Both the position numbers and the translations under genes were made by a program. From the NCBI RefSeq assembly GCF_038069945.1, contig NZ_JBBPEV010000001.1:1736001-1800000 (forward strand): 64,000 bases of DNA. The letters run 5' to 3'. Numbering within the stretch: the stretch's first letter is position 1; each line of letters starts with the position of its first letter. The notes under the pieces were generated by a model, which saw only the letters and a list, made by a program, of their open reading frames with translations, had not been told where the DNA came from and did no database searches. Shown here piece by piece: positions 26,786-34,580 of this stretch. This DNA comes from Aquabacterium sp. A3. GTDB lineage: Bacteria; Pseudomonadota; Gammaproteobacteria; Burkholderiales; Burkholderiaceae_C.

Positions 26786-29131
26786 ATGTCATCCCTGCTC
26801 ACGCCGCTGCACCACGAAGCCGAGCTCCGCCGGCTCGACGCCCTGCACGAACTGGACGTGCTGGACACCGCGCCCGACCCCGACATCGACCGGCTCACCG
26901 CGCTGGTGGCCTCCTGCCTGGACATGCCGATCTGCCTGGTGGCCCTGGCCGACCAGGACCGCTTCTGGCTCAAATCGCGTCATGGCGTGGACTGGCACGA
27001 ATACCCCTTGCAAGACAGCCTGTGCGAGCCCGTGCTCATGAGCCAGCAAGGCGTGGTGTGCCCCCACCTGGGCAAAGACTCCCGGTGGCGCCAGCACCCC
27101 CTCACCCAGCGCGGGCCGCAACAACTGCTGTTTTACGCCGGCGAGCCCCTGTGGAGCGGCACCGAGGTGATCGGCACCCTGTGCGTGCTGGACCGCCGCC
27201 CGCGACGCGACTTTGGCGCCGACCAGCGGCACCGGCTGCAAGCCTTTGCCCAGGTGGTCTCTGACGCGCTGCGCAACCGGCAGCAACGCCGTCTGGCCGA
27301 GTGGGAGCGCGCCCTGCACACCCTGGGGCCCACCGCCACGCTGCTGTGGATGATGGATGGGCCCACGCCCCGCCTGGCCCACCGCTCTGACAACCTGCCC
27401 CACATCGTGGGCGTCGAGGCCGCCCGGCTGCTGGCCGCCGGCGCGCCGCTGAACGCGCTGTGCCATCCGGCCGACGCCGATGTGGTGCGCGCCATCATGT
27501 CGCCCACCGAGGGCAGCCAGCCCCACCACGGCACCTTCCGCCTGAAGCACGATGGGCGCTGGGTGCGGATGCTGACGCACGCCGACCAGGCGCAACCGCC
27601 CCGGCTGCGGGCTTACCTGACGGACGTCAGCGCTCAGCAAGCGCTGGAGGCCCACAACGAGGCCACCCGCGAGCACCTGCAGCTGGCGCTGGAGGCGGCC
27701 CAGATCGGCACCTGGGAGCTGAACCTGCAAACGGGCGAGCGCCTGCACGGCCCCCGCACCATCGCCATGCTGGGCTACGAGCCCGATGAGCTGCAAGGCG
27801 ACAACACCCACTGGACCGAGCTCATCCACCCCGCCGACCGCGACATGGTGCGCACCAAGATCTCGCGGCGGCTGGCCTTGAGCGACGAGCAACTTCAGCA
27901 GCTGCCGGTGTTCTCGGTGGAATACCGCATCCGCCACAAGCAGGGGCGCTACGTGTGGGTGCAAAGCTATGGCAAGCTGGTGAGCCGCGATGAGCAGGGC
28001 CAGCCCCTGCGCGCCGTGGGCACGCTGATGGACATCACCCACGCCAAGGTGGCCGAGCGGCAACGCACCCAACGTCAGCGGGTGCTGGACCTGGTCAACA
28101 CCACCCAACGTGCGTTTTTGCATGGCCAGGATCTGAAGGCGGCGTTCGACCTGTTGTTCGAACCCCTGCTGGACCTGACCGACAGCCCCTTTGGCTTCAT
28201 TGGCGTGGTGCAGCGTGCCGCCGATGGGCGCATGAGCCTGCGCGTGCCCACGATGACGGACCTGAGCTGGGACGAGACCTCTCGGCATTGGCACGACAGC
28301 CACATGGACACCGAAGGCGGCCTGGTGTTCACCCAACTGGACAACCTGTTTGGCCATGTGGTGACCCACGACAAGGTGGTGATCAGCCACCACCACGGCC
28401 GGCATTCCGCCAGCCGCGGCACCCCCAGCGGGCACCCGGTGATTGACAGCTTCATGGGGCTGCCGCTGCGCCACCAGAACAAGGTGGTGGGCATGATCGC
28501 GCTGGCCAATCGCAGCGAGGGCTACACCGAAGAGATGGTGGCCCTGCTGGAGCCGCTGGCGCAGATGCTGGGGGCGCTGATCAAGGCCCGGGCCGACGAA
28601 GATGCCCGCAGCAAGGCGGCGGCCCTGTGGCGCGAGCAGGCCACGGTGGACAGCCTGACGGGCCTGGCCAACCGCCGCCGGTTTTTTGACCTGGTGGCGC
28701 GGCACATTCCGCAGGTGCGCCGCTATGGCGGGCAGGCCACCATCGTGCTGATGGACCTGGACCACTTCAAACGGATCAACGACACGCACGGCCACGCCAG
28801 CGGCGATCTGGTGCTCAAAGCGTTTGGCAAGCTGCTGGCCGCTTCGGTGCGCGACACCGACCTGGCGGCCCGCATCGGCGGCGAAGAGTTCGCGATCTTC
28901 ATGCCCTCCACCTCGCCGCACGAGGCCTTGATTCCCCTGGAGCGCATACGCCAGCGTTGGGCCAGCCAGCCCACCGAATGCGAAGGCCACAGCGTGGCGG
29001 CCACCGTGAGCATCGGCGTGGCAGGCTGGAGCCCCGGCAGCGACAGCCCCGAGCAATGGCTGACCCTGGCCGACGAGGCGCTGTACCAGGCCAAGGGGGA
29101 TGGGCGCAACTGCATCCGCGTGGCGGGGTGA
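26786..29131 (+). CDS. GAF-PAS-PAS-GAF-GGDEF diguanylate cyclase
   Basis: A 781-residue cytoplasmic protein predicted to make cyclic di-GMP. An N-terminal GAF domain (about 25-160) has the LDVLDTAPDPDIDRL lead typical of such sensors. A divergent PAS region (about 170-285), a PAS with PAC motif (about 295-415, ending GTLMDITHA), a second GAF (about 430-595, with GLPLRHQNKVVGMIAL), and GGDEF (about 620-781) follow. The active site GGEEF is intact, with metal-binding DLDHFK and NDTHGH. The inhibitory I-site RDTD lies five residues before GGEEF, so product inhibition is expected. There are no membrane segments. Its ligand is unknown. It could affect motility beside the neighbouring receptors, but no shared operon is seen. 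Confidence 0.92.
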   Translation: MSSLLTPLHHEAELRRLDALHELDVLDTAPDPDIDRLTALVASCLDMPICLVALADQDRFWLKSRHGVDWHEYPLQDSLCEPVLMSQQGVVCPHLGKDSRWRQHPLTQRGPQQLLFYAGEPLWSGTEVIGTLCVLDRRPRRDFGADQRHRLQAFAQVVSDALRNRQQRRLAEWERALHTLGPTATLLWMMDGPTPRLAHRSDNLPHIVGVEAARLLAAGAPLNALCHPADADVVRAIMSPTEGSQPHHGTFRLKHDGRWVRMLTHADQAQPPRLRAYLTDVSAQQALEAHNEATREHLQLALEAAQIGTWELNLQTGERLHGPRTIAMLGYEPDELQGDNTHWTELIHPADRDMVRTKISRRLALSDEQLQQLPVFSVEYRIRHKQGRYVWVQSYGKLVSRDEQGQPLRAVGTLMDITHAKVAERQRTQRQRVLDLVNTTQRAFLHGQDLKAAFDLLFEPLLDLTDSPFGFIGVVQRAADGRMSLRVPTMTDLSWDETSRHWHDSHMDTEGGLVFTQLDNLFGHVVTHDKVVISHHHGRHSASRGTPSGHPVIDSFMGLPLRHQNKVVGMIALANRSEGYTEEMVALLEPLAQMLGALIKARADEDARSKAAALWREQATVDSLTGLANRRRFFDLVARHIPQVRRYGGQATIVLMDLDHFKRINDTHGHASGDLVLKAFGKLLAASVRDTDLAARIGGEEFAIFMPSTSPHEALIPLERIRQRWASQPTECEGHSVAATVSIGVAGWSPGSDSPEQWLTLADEALYQAKGDGRNCIRVAG

Positions 29132-29486
29132 GTGGTGCGTGGTGAGCATCAGCCCACCCCCAGGGCACGCCCGAGCTTCACGATGCTGGCCCTGCTGACG
29201 CAGGACTACCCTGCGGTGCTCATCATGGGCTGGGGCCGTGGAACTCGCGACGCCGCCAGCGCCACGCGCTGACGGCTCTGCTCAAACATCCCCGGCCAGT
29301 CAGACCACAAAGCCTGTCTTCGCCCGCGAAGACAGGCCCAGCCCATGACGGCGCTCCTCGGCAGCATCGAGGCGCACGGGCGCGCCCTGGGGGCGGGCTG
29401 ATGCTGGGGCGGCGTTGCAGCGGTTGCTGCCGTTGAGTTCTTCGTGCTGGTCGGCTAATAGCTGCCGCAGGCCGCAAGTTCTGACC
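29132..29486. other. Gene-poor stretch at the left edge of the low-GC islet
   Basis: These 355 bases between the diguanylate cyclase and the PIN-Sel1 gene hold one strong hairpin (annotated separately) and no convincing gene. I saw no tRNA, integrase or insertion sequence here. A 66-codon minus-strand frame overlapping the PIN gene end lacks support. Confidence 0.5.
29312..29337 (-). terminator. Hairpin terminator candidate for the PIN-Sel1 gene
   Basis: A perfect 11-bp stem, GCCTGTCTTCG with CGAAGACAGGC, closes a four-base loop. On the minus strand it is followed by TTTGTGG, so it can act as a modest intrinsic terminator about 150 bp beyond the PIN-Sel1 stop codon. It has no T-tract on the plus strand. 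Confidence 0.5.
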
Positions 29487-30590
29487 TCAGATGCTCCCAT
29501 CTGCGTCTTGCAGCCCCGGCCCGGCTAACGCCATATCGTGCAGAACCCAGAGCGCCTCGTCATCGCCAAGGTGCGCGGCGCTAGCAAACCACTTACATGC
29601 ATCAGCTCGGCTCTTCGGTGTGCCCCTTCCTTGATAATACAGTCCACCGACGATCTTCTGCGCGAAAACGTTGCCACGCCGTGCCGCACCCAACATGGTC
29701 TCGAATACATAGGGTTCCAACTCACTGCGACCACCCAAACTCCTGAGTAGGGAATCTAGAAACTCAACCTCCGCAGCGATTACCTCCAGATACTGTGGCA
29801 ACGAAGCCCCTGGGTACTTGCGCGGCGCGACACTCACGAAGCCTTTCGCCTCCTTGGGCGGCACGTAACTCGTCTCCACCAAGTCGGCCACGCGCGTGAG
29901 GAGCGCTTTGTCGCCGGAGATGAATAGGACCTCCTTGCGCTCGGACTTAGCCAGAATGGCGGTCATTGCAATCTGATCATCAGCCTTTCTTGGATCCAGA
30001 CACTGGGCGTAGTGGGTGGGTGAGCGCCGCGGGAAGTAGATCACCGGCGGCGACGCCGAAGAGGTCATCTTGAACGTAGGGTGGCCAAGCGGATCATCCG
30101 GATGCTTCACCTGCCGGAGCTGATGGAAAAGATCGATAGCACGACGTGCCATGAACTTGATCCGCTCGTCCGAGCGAGTTTTGATCTTGTCTAGTTCGTT
30201 CAGTAGGGTCGCAGGAATACAGATGTCTGACGTCCCGTACTCGTAAATGCAATGTGGGTTGTTCAGGATTGCATTAGTGTCAAAGACGCAGAGTCGTCGA
30301 TCATGTCGTGACGCACGATCCTCGGCAGGGTATGACTTTGCTGGTGCGGCGAGTAAATCGGCGGCACTCGAACGCTGGGCTAAGGGGGCGGCCACAAGCG
30401 TACTCTCGCCAGATTCATCTGCTGCGGCGCTTCCTTCATGACCTGGCGTTGTACCAGGCCCCCATCCTGAGCCTTCAGACGTTTGTCGCTCCGCAGCCGA
30501 AGGCTCCTTGTCCCAGAAGACATGTTTGAGGGCTTTGCCCACAATCCAAGACGACAGCCCAATCGTCGTGAAATACGGAAAGTCTTTCAT
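29487..30590 (-). CDS. PIN-domain protein with C-terminal Sel1-like repeats
   Basis: A 367-residue protein with a low-complexity N-terminus (about 30-95). A PhoH2/PIN_4-like PIN ribonuclease domain follows (about 99-245), then a Sel1-like region (about 300-352: ARRGNVFAQKIVGGLYYQG, KWFASAAHLGDDEA). PIN acidic residues are visible at D104 (VFDTNAIL), E132 (NELDKIK), D204/D205 (RKADDQIAMT) and D227 (FISGDKALL), so nuclease activity is plausible. The first 25 residues are mildly hydrophobic and could be a membrane anchor. GGGAG lies eight bases before the ATG. GC is lower and codon use looser than in flanking genes. It diverges from an XRE-type regulator, and the shared 333-bp region holds three operators. 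Its partner and target RNA are unknown. Confidence 0.8.
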   Translation of the reverse strand: MKDFPYFTTIGLSSWIVGKALKHVFWDKEPSAAERQTSEGSGWGPGTTPGHEGSAAADESGESTLVAAPLAQRSSAADLLAAPAKSYPAEDRASRHDRRLCVFDTNAILNNPHCIYEYGTSDICIPATLLNELDKIKTRSDERIKFMARRAIDLFHQLRQVKHPDDPLGHPTFKMTSSASPPVIYFPRRSPTHYAQCLDPRKADDQIAMTAILAKSERKEVLFISGDKALLTRVADLVETSYVPPKEAKGFVSVAPRKYPGASLPQYLEVIAAEVEFLDSLLRSLGGRSELEPYVFETMLGAARRGNVFAQKIVGGLYYQGRGTPKSRADACKWFASAAHLGDDEALWVLHDMALAGPGLQDADGSI

Positions 30591-30777
30591 TCAATGCTCC
30601 CTTCATGTTTCGATACGAGATGATCCCATCGCTTAGCGTCGGAAGAGGGTTGCTGACTGACAGGGGAGGTGAAGAATCTCCTATTCCAATCCGGAGCTGA
30701 AGTGGCTGTTTATTGCACTGCGTCGCGCGTGTATCCAATTGACTGAGCCAGCTCCGCTGTCCCGCAATTTCGCGCAG

Positions 30778-30858
30778 TGGAGCGCGGATGCTCCAATCGG
30801 GGGGCATTGTGGAGCGTTATTGATTCATATAGGCCAAATATGGAGCGTGTGCGCTCCA
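30778..30858. promoter_or_regulatory. Three phased operators upstream of the XRE regulator
   Basis: Site 1 at 30778-30795 is TGGAGCGCGGATGCTCCA and site 3 at 30841-30858 is TGGAGCGTGTGCGCTCCA: both are 18-bp inverted repeats with TGGAGC arms. Site 2 at 30810-30827 keeps a perfect left arm TGGAGCG and a degenerate right arm. Centres are 32 and 31 bases apart, about three helical turns, so bound dimers would lie on one DNA face. The array lies between the divergent PIN-Sel1 and XRE-type genes, and autoregulation by the XRE protein is the simplest reading. Confidence 0.6.
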
Positions 30859-30923
30859 CAAAACGCTGTGCAAGACGTCATCTAATCTCTAGAGTTCGGT
30901 CATTCGCAATAGATTGCAACGCA

Positions 30924-31532
30924 ATGACTGACACAGGACTTGACTGCTTCCAACACCAGCCCCCGAAGGACTTCTACGCGCTGCGTGCTCTCCTCACGGC
31001 AAATTTGATCAACGCCATGAAGGCGGCCTCCGAACTGGAGGGCGACGGTCGCGGCAACGGTCTCACCGACACCGCAGTACACAAGCGCACAGGCATAGCA
31101 CGGTCAACGTTGCGCCGCCTCCGTAGCGGTGGAAGTGATGGCATGCCTCGCGCGCCCCGGCTCGAAACCCTCTTCGAGCTCTCTCAGCAGATCGGCATTC
31201 CCCTGCCTTTCTTGCTGATGGGTCCCCATGACTGGCAAGTACTGGGGAGTTCTATCAGCGACATCTTCTATTACTCAGACGCGGCGAAGCACGTGGTGGG
31301 AGACAAACCCTGTGACCCAAAGCGGACGGCGTTAGAGGTGTTGCATCGCGCGCATTACAACAAGCCCGAGCCGCAAGAGTTGACCAATTTGCGCCAACGC
31401 TTATGTCTCATCCTTGGAAGGCAGATGCTGGCGGGGGCACGGACCACCGACTCCGCAAGGTTGCTTGCCGCACTGGCTGCATCACTCGCCAATCAAGCCG
31501 CGGCCGCCACACATCGGGCAAACAGCAACTAA
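30924..31532 (+). CDS. XRE-type helix-turn-helix regulator
   Basis: A 202-residue probable DNA-binding protein. The helix-turn-helix lies at about 46-100 (LTDTAVHKRTGIARSTLRRL then RLETLFELSQQIGIP), followed by an all-helical C-terminal region of unknown role. The ATG at 30924 follows a stop-free leader; the longer frame from 30777 would run through operator sites 1 to 3, so it is unlikely to be coding. No clear ribosome-binding site is seen; instead a GCAAT-AG-ATTGC palindrome lies just upstream (30906-30917). The YaaW-family gene starts 25 bp downstream, so the two probably form one transcript controlled by this protein. Confidence 0.72.
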   Translation: MTDTGLDCFQHQPPKDFYALRALLTANLINAMKAASELEGDGRGNGLTDTAVHKRTGIARSTLRRLRSGGSDGMPRAPRLETLFELSQQIGIPLPFLLMGPHDWQVLGSSISDIFYYSDAAKHVVGDKPCDPKRTALEVLHRAHYNKPEPQELTNLRQRLCLILGRQMLAGARTTDSARLLAALAASLANQAAAATHRANSN

Positions 31533-31557
31533 TCCACTAGCAAACGAATCGAAAACC

Positions 31558-32394
31558 ATGTCCCAGATCACCGATATCCACTTGGCAGAGGTCCTCAATT
31601 CAGCATCCCAAGACGACCTCGCGATCTTGGTTGACCACATCACTGACAAAGGCGCGGGCCGCATAGCGCTTGCGTCCGATGTGTGCGCCCGCCTGTATGC
31701 TGCGGCTCAGCGCAAAGAGCTTGGAGACGCAGAGAAAACTCTGATAGCAGAGGAACTGCAGCGATACGCTGGCAACACCATCATGAATATATTCCGTGGT
31801 GGCGAGGGCATACCCTACCGTGAATTGCTCTGCGATGTCGCCACCCGATTCAAGATCGATGTCAGTCCAGTTGAGTCAGTAGCTGACATCGAAATGGCCA
31901 TCATCAAAAAGGTTCTCATCCAATCGGTCGACAAGATGACGCCTGAGGAACGCGAAGAGATGGCCAAGCAGCTTGGTGCCAAGCGGGTGGTTGGCGCCGG
32001 CCCGATCGCATCTAGTGCTCTGATTGCCCTTATTCGCTCCACCGGCTTCGCCCCCTACAAATTGGCGGCGATCGTCGCGAACGCCATCGCCAGAGCATTG
32101 CTAGGGCGCGGCCTTTCCTTCGCAGCGACCGGTACGCTGATGCGCGGTATCAGCGTGCTCTCTGGTCCGGTCGGCTGGGCCATTACGATCTTGTGGGCCT
32201 CCGTGGACCTAGCCAGCCCTGCCTATCGCATCACCGTCCCCTGCGTCCTGCAGATCGCGTTCATGCGTCAGGCGGCCATAGTGCGGCTCTGCTCAAATTG
32301 CGAAGGGGAGTTGGCGCAGCACGCAGCCTTCTGCATGCACTGCGGCACTAAGGTTCCTGACAGCACTTGGGCCACGGAGCAAGCTGCAGCGTAA
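31558..32394 (+). CDS. YaaW/UPF0174-family protein with C-terminal zinc ribbon
   Basis: A 278-residue protein whose first 240 residues align by eye with E. coli YaaW (UPF0174, DUF3944 type). Matches include IAEELQRYAGNTI, FRGGEGIPYRELLCDV, the glycine-rich hydrophobic stretch GISVLSGPVGWAIT, and the signature SPAYRITVPCVLQIAFMR. Unlike YaaW it continues into a four-cysteine zinc ribbon (C245-x2-C248, C259-x2-C262). The family's function is unknown; amphipathic segments at 150-215 suggest membrane association. It lies 25 bp after the XRE regulator and before a tiny membrane peptide. An upstream start at 31414 would overlap the regulator and is not favoured. Confidence 0.78.
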   Translation: MSQITDIHLAEVLNSASQDDLAILVDHITDKGAGRIALASDVCARLYAAAQRKELGDAEKTLIAEELQRYAGNTIMNIFRGGEGIPYRELLCDVATRFKIDVSPVESVADIEMAIIKKVLIQSVDKMTPEEREEMAKQLGAKRVVGAGPIASSALIALIRSTGFAPYKLAAIVANAIARALLGRGLSFAATGTLMRGISVLSGPVGWAITILWASVDLASPAYRITVPCVLQIAFMRQAAIVRLCSNCEGELAQHAAFCMHCGTKVPDSTWATEQAAA

Positions 32395-32435
32395 CGCCCC
32401 CCACCGTTTCATCGCCATTCCATAGAGCATTCACC

Positions 32436-32564
32436 ATGATCATCATCGTCACCATCCCTCTTCGCCTTATCGGCTCTTACGTCGTCGCCGGCCTAGTTGG
32501 CGCTGCCGTGGCCGCTTCCGCATCGCGGATAGTCGGGCGCAAACGCAGCAGCGCGCAATCATGA
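32436..32564 (+). CDS. Small single-span membrane peptide (42 residues)
   Basis: A short frame with a hydrophobic segment from residue 2 to about 33 (IPLRLIGSYVVAGLVGAAVA) and a basic tail (GRKRSS). It starts 41 bp after the YaaW-family gene in the same direction and islet. No strong ribosome-binding site is seen and I know no homologue, so it may be a small membrane partner of the YaaW-like protein or a chance frame. Confidence 0.4.
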   Translation: MIIIVTIPLRLIGSYVVAGLVGAAVAASASRIVGRKRSSAQS

Positions 32565-32774
32565 TGGAGACCCGCGGGAGTCACCTAGCAGGCCCTCAGC
32601 CGCAACATTGAAGGAGACCACGGCAACAGGGCTCAACACCCGAGCTGTTCGCTACGCTAAAGCTCCAGAGCCTAAGTGTGCGTCGACACCGCAATGCGCA
32701 AGGGACGCTAAAAATGCTGCCGCAAAGCAGTCATCTAGGAAAGACCGCTTCCAGCCTAAACCCGCCCCACCCCA
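32565..32774. other. Non-coding stretch at the right end of the islet
   Basis: No credible gene between the membrane peptide and the inverted-repeat element. A 116-codon frame from 32608 has random-looking composition and runs into the repeat. The GC content rises sharply near 32755, which marks the right boundary of the low-GC islet. Confidence 0.4.
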
Positions 32775-33034
32775 GACCCTGCAGCGCCCCCAGGCCCTGA
32801 GGCTGCGCCTCGGGGGTGCCGAGCAGCGCAGGCAATGGCCGGGCGTGGGCGCGCAAGCGGCCACGCTTCAACAACTGACTGGCCCGGGCTGTTTGACCGC
32901 AGCGGATGGGGCGCAGCGCCATCCGCGCAGGGAGTTCCCGGGCCCCGGCCGTTGCTGAGCAGCGCAGGGCAGTTCAGCCAGGGGCTGAACCACCCACGTG
33001 AAGCGGCCTTGGGGCCTGGGGGCGCTGCAGGGTC
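32775..33034. repeat. 260-bp imperfect nested inverted repeat
   Basis: The ends, 32775-32797 and 33012-33034, are exact 23-bp inverted copies (core CTGCAGCGCCCCCAGG). Partial pairing continues inward. Further nested pairs are GCAATGGCCGGG (32832-32843) with CCCGGCCGTTGC (32944-32955), GGCCCGGG with CCCGGGCC, and GCGGATGG (32902) with CCATCCGC (32919). A separate hairpin, GTTCAGCC-AGG-GGCTGAAC, lies at 32972-32990. GAGCAGCGCAGG occurs twice directly (32821 and 32957). No open frame fits it. It could be a miniature mobile element, a structured RNA, or a strong transcription barrier between convergent genes. Confidence 0.65.
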
Positions 33035-33061
33035 GTGCGCCAGAGGCCAACGCCCCCAAAC

Positions 33062-33958
33062 TCACACCCCGTGGTCTTTCAACCAGTCCGACGCCAGTTG
33101 CTGCGCATAGGTGGCGGCGCGCTTGTCGTACGTGGGCCGGTAATCGGCATTGAAGCCGTGGTCCACGTTCGGGAACACCACGATCTCGGAGTTGCTGCCC
33201 GACTTCATCAGCCCGGCGCGCATGCGGTCCACCTGGTCCATCGGGATGTAGGCATCCTTGCCCGAATACAAGCCCAGCACCGGCACCTTGATCTGCTCGG
33301 CGATGTCCAGCGGGTCGTGTGCCTTGATGGGCGACTTCATGCCGCTGAGCAGGCCGTAATAGGCCACGGCCGCCTTCAGCTTGGGGTTGTGGTGCGCATA
33401 GATCCAGGCCGTGCGGCCACCCCAGCACCAGCCCACCAGGCCCACGCGGGTGGCATCGGCCTGGCCACTGGCGGCGGCAAAGGCCACGGCGGCGTCCAGG
33501 TCGGCGCACACCTGCGCATCGGGCACCTTCGACACCACCTCAGACAGGATCTGGCCAATGTCGCTCATCTTCGAGACATCGCCCTGGCGGGCAAACATCT
33601 CGGGCGCGATGGCGTAGTAGCCCATGCGGGCATAGCGGCGGCACATGTCCTTGATGTGCTCGTGCACGCCAAAAATCTCTTGCACCACCAGCACCACCGG
33701 GTACTTGCCGGGCTTGGCAGGCACCGCCCGGTAGGCCGGGATATGGCCACCGGCCACCGGAATCTTCACCTCGCCCGCCGTCAGGCCTTCGGCGCTGGTG
33801 GTGATGGCCTGGGCCAGCACCGGCTGGGCGGCCACGGCAAAGCCGCTGGCCAGGGCCGTCATCACGAACCCACGGCGAGACACGCCTTCATCGGCACCGA
33901 TGTGGGTTTCAGGGTGGGCAAAGTCGATCGGCTTGACGCCGTAGTCCATCAGCTTCAT
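33062..33958 (-). CDS. Tat-exported dienelactone hydrolase family protein
   Basis: A 298-residue alpha/beta hydrolase. The nucleophile is cysteine in GWCWGG, as in carboxymethylenebutenolidase. The acid is in YSGKDAYIP and the base in PNVDHGFNADY. The early signature is VLVVQEIFGVHEHIKD. The N-terminus carries a twin-arginine signal: SRRGFVMTALASGF then an AQA cleavage-like site, so it is probably exported folded to the periplasm, unlike classical DLH of chlorocatechol degradation. The start overlaps the glutathione peroxidase stop as ATGA. No aromatic-degradation genes are nearby, so the substrate is open. Confidence 0.9.
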   Translation of the reverse strand: MKLMDYGVKPIDFAHPETHIGADEGVSRRGFVMTALASGFAVAAQPVLAQAITTSAEGLTAGEVKIPVAGGHIPAYRAVPAKPGKYPVVLVVQEIFGVHEHIKDMCRRYARMGYYAIAPEMFARQGDVSKMSDIGQILSEVVSKVPDAQVCADLDAAVAFAAASGQADATRVGLVGWCWGGRTAWIYAHHNPKLKAAVAYYGLLSGMKSPIKAHDPLDIAEQIKVPVLGLYSGKDAYIPMDQVDRMRAGLMKSGSNSEIVVFPNVDHGFNADYRPTYDKRAATYAQQLASDWLKDHGV

Positions 33959-34452
33959 GCGGGCTCCTTGGTTGCCAGTGCGGCTTCAATGTCCTTGATC
34001 AGGCTCTTGGGCGAATCGGTGGGGGCGTAGCGGCCCAGCACCCGGCCGTCACGCCCCACCAGAAACTTGGTGAAATTCCACTTGATGGCCTTGGTGCCCA
34101 GGATGCCGGGGGCGGCCTCCACCAGGTACTGGTACAGCGGGTGGGCCGCCGGGCCATTCACGTCGATCTTGGCCATCATCGGAAAGCTCACGCCGTAGTT
34201 GCGCTGGCAAAAGCCCGCGATCTCGTCGTTGCTGCCCGGGTCTTGTCCGCCAAACTGGTTGCACGGAAACCCCACGATGGCCAGCCCCTTGGGGCCGTGG
34301 CTTTTCCACAGCGCCTCCAGGCCCTCGAACTGGGGCGTGAAGCCGCACTTGCTGGCGGTGTTCACAATCAGCATCACCTGCCCCTTGTACTGTGACAAGG
34401 CCACCGTCTCACCGGTGATGGATTGGGCTTCAAAGTCGTGGATGGAGGGCAT
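33955..34452 (-). CDS. Glutathione peroxidase (cysteine type)
   Basis: A 165-residue thiol peroxidase that reduces hydroperoxides with thioredoxin or glutathione. The peroxidatic cysteine C36 lies in VNTASKCGFTPQ, the tetrad Gln follows in FPCNQFGGQDPG, and the Trp/Asn are in KWNFTKFLV. Non-selenium enzymes of this type usually accept thioredoxin. The ATG at 34452 (MPSIHDFEA) fits the family; the frame extending to 34629 adds unrelated residues. It is the first gene of a pair with the Tat-exported hydrolase, sharing a four-base overlap, and is divergent from the hybrid kinase. Confidence 0.94.
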   Translation of the reverse strand: MPSIHDFEAQSITGETVALSQYKGQVMLIVNTASKCGFTPQFEGLEALWKSHGPKGLAIVGFPCNQFGGQDPGSNDEIAGFCQRNYGVSFPMMAKIDVNGPAAHPLYQYLVEAAPGILGTKAIKWNFTKFLVGRDGRVLGRYAPTDSPKSLIKDIEAALATKEPA

Positions 34453-34580
34453 GGCGCAAGCAGGCTCTGTGACGTTGAAAGTGCTTAGCGTAACCCGAGC
34501 GCCAACCCCTTGCCAGACAGGGCTATTACACGAACGCCAATGCACGTACACTGGTCTTCCAACGGTCAGGAGCCGACACC

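Noticed and set aside
26789..29149. A 786-codon minus-strand frame opposite the diguanylate cyclase
   Set aside because: It mirrors the cyclase gene almost base for base and has no recognisable domain.
29300..29500. A 66-codon minus-strand frame overlapping the PIN-Sel1 stop
   Set aside because: It runs through the terminator-like hairpin and resembles nothing I know; it could be a decayed gene but cannot be supported.
32608..32958. A 116-codon plus-strand frame downstream of the islet
   Set aside because: It crosses from low-GC sequence into the inverted-repeat element, with random-looking composition and no ribosome-binding site.
29132..33060. Search for tRNA genes, an integrase, attachment-site repeats or insertion sequences flanking the low-GC islet
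   Set aside because: None seen; the islet is inferred from composition and content only, so its mode of entry is unknown.
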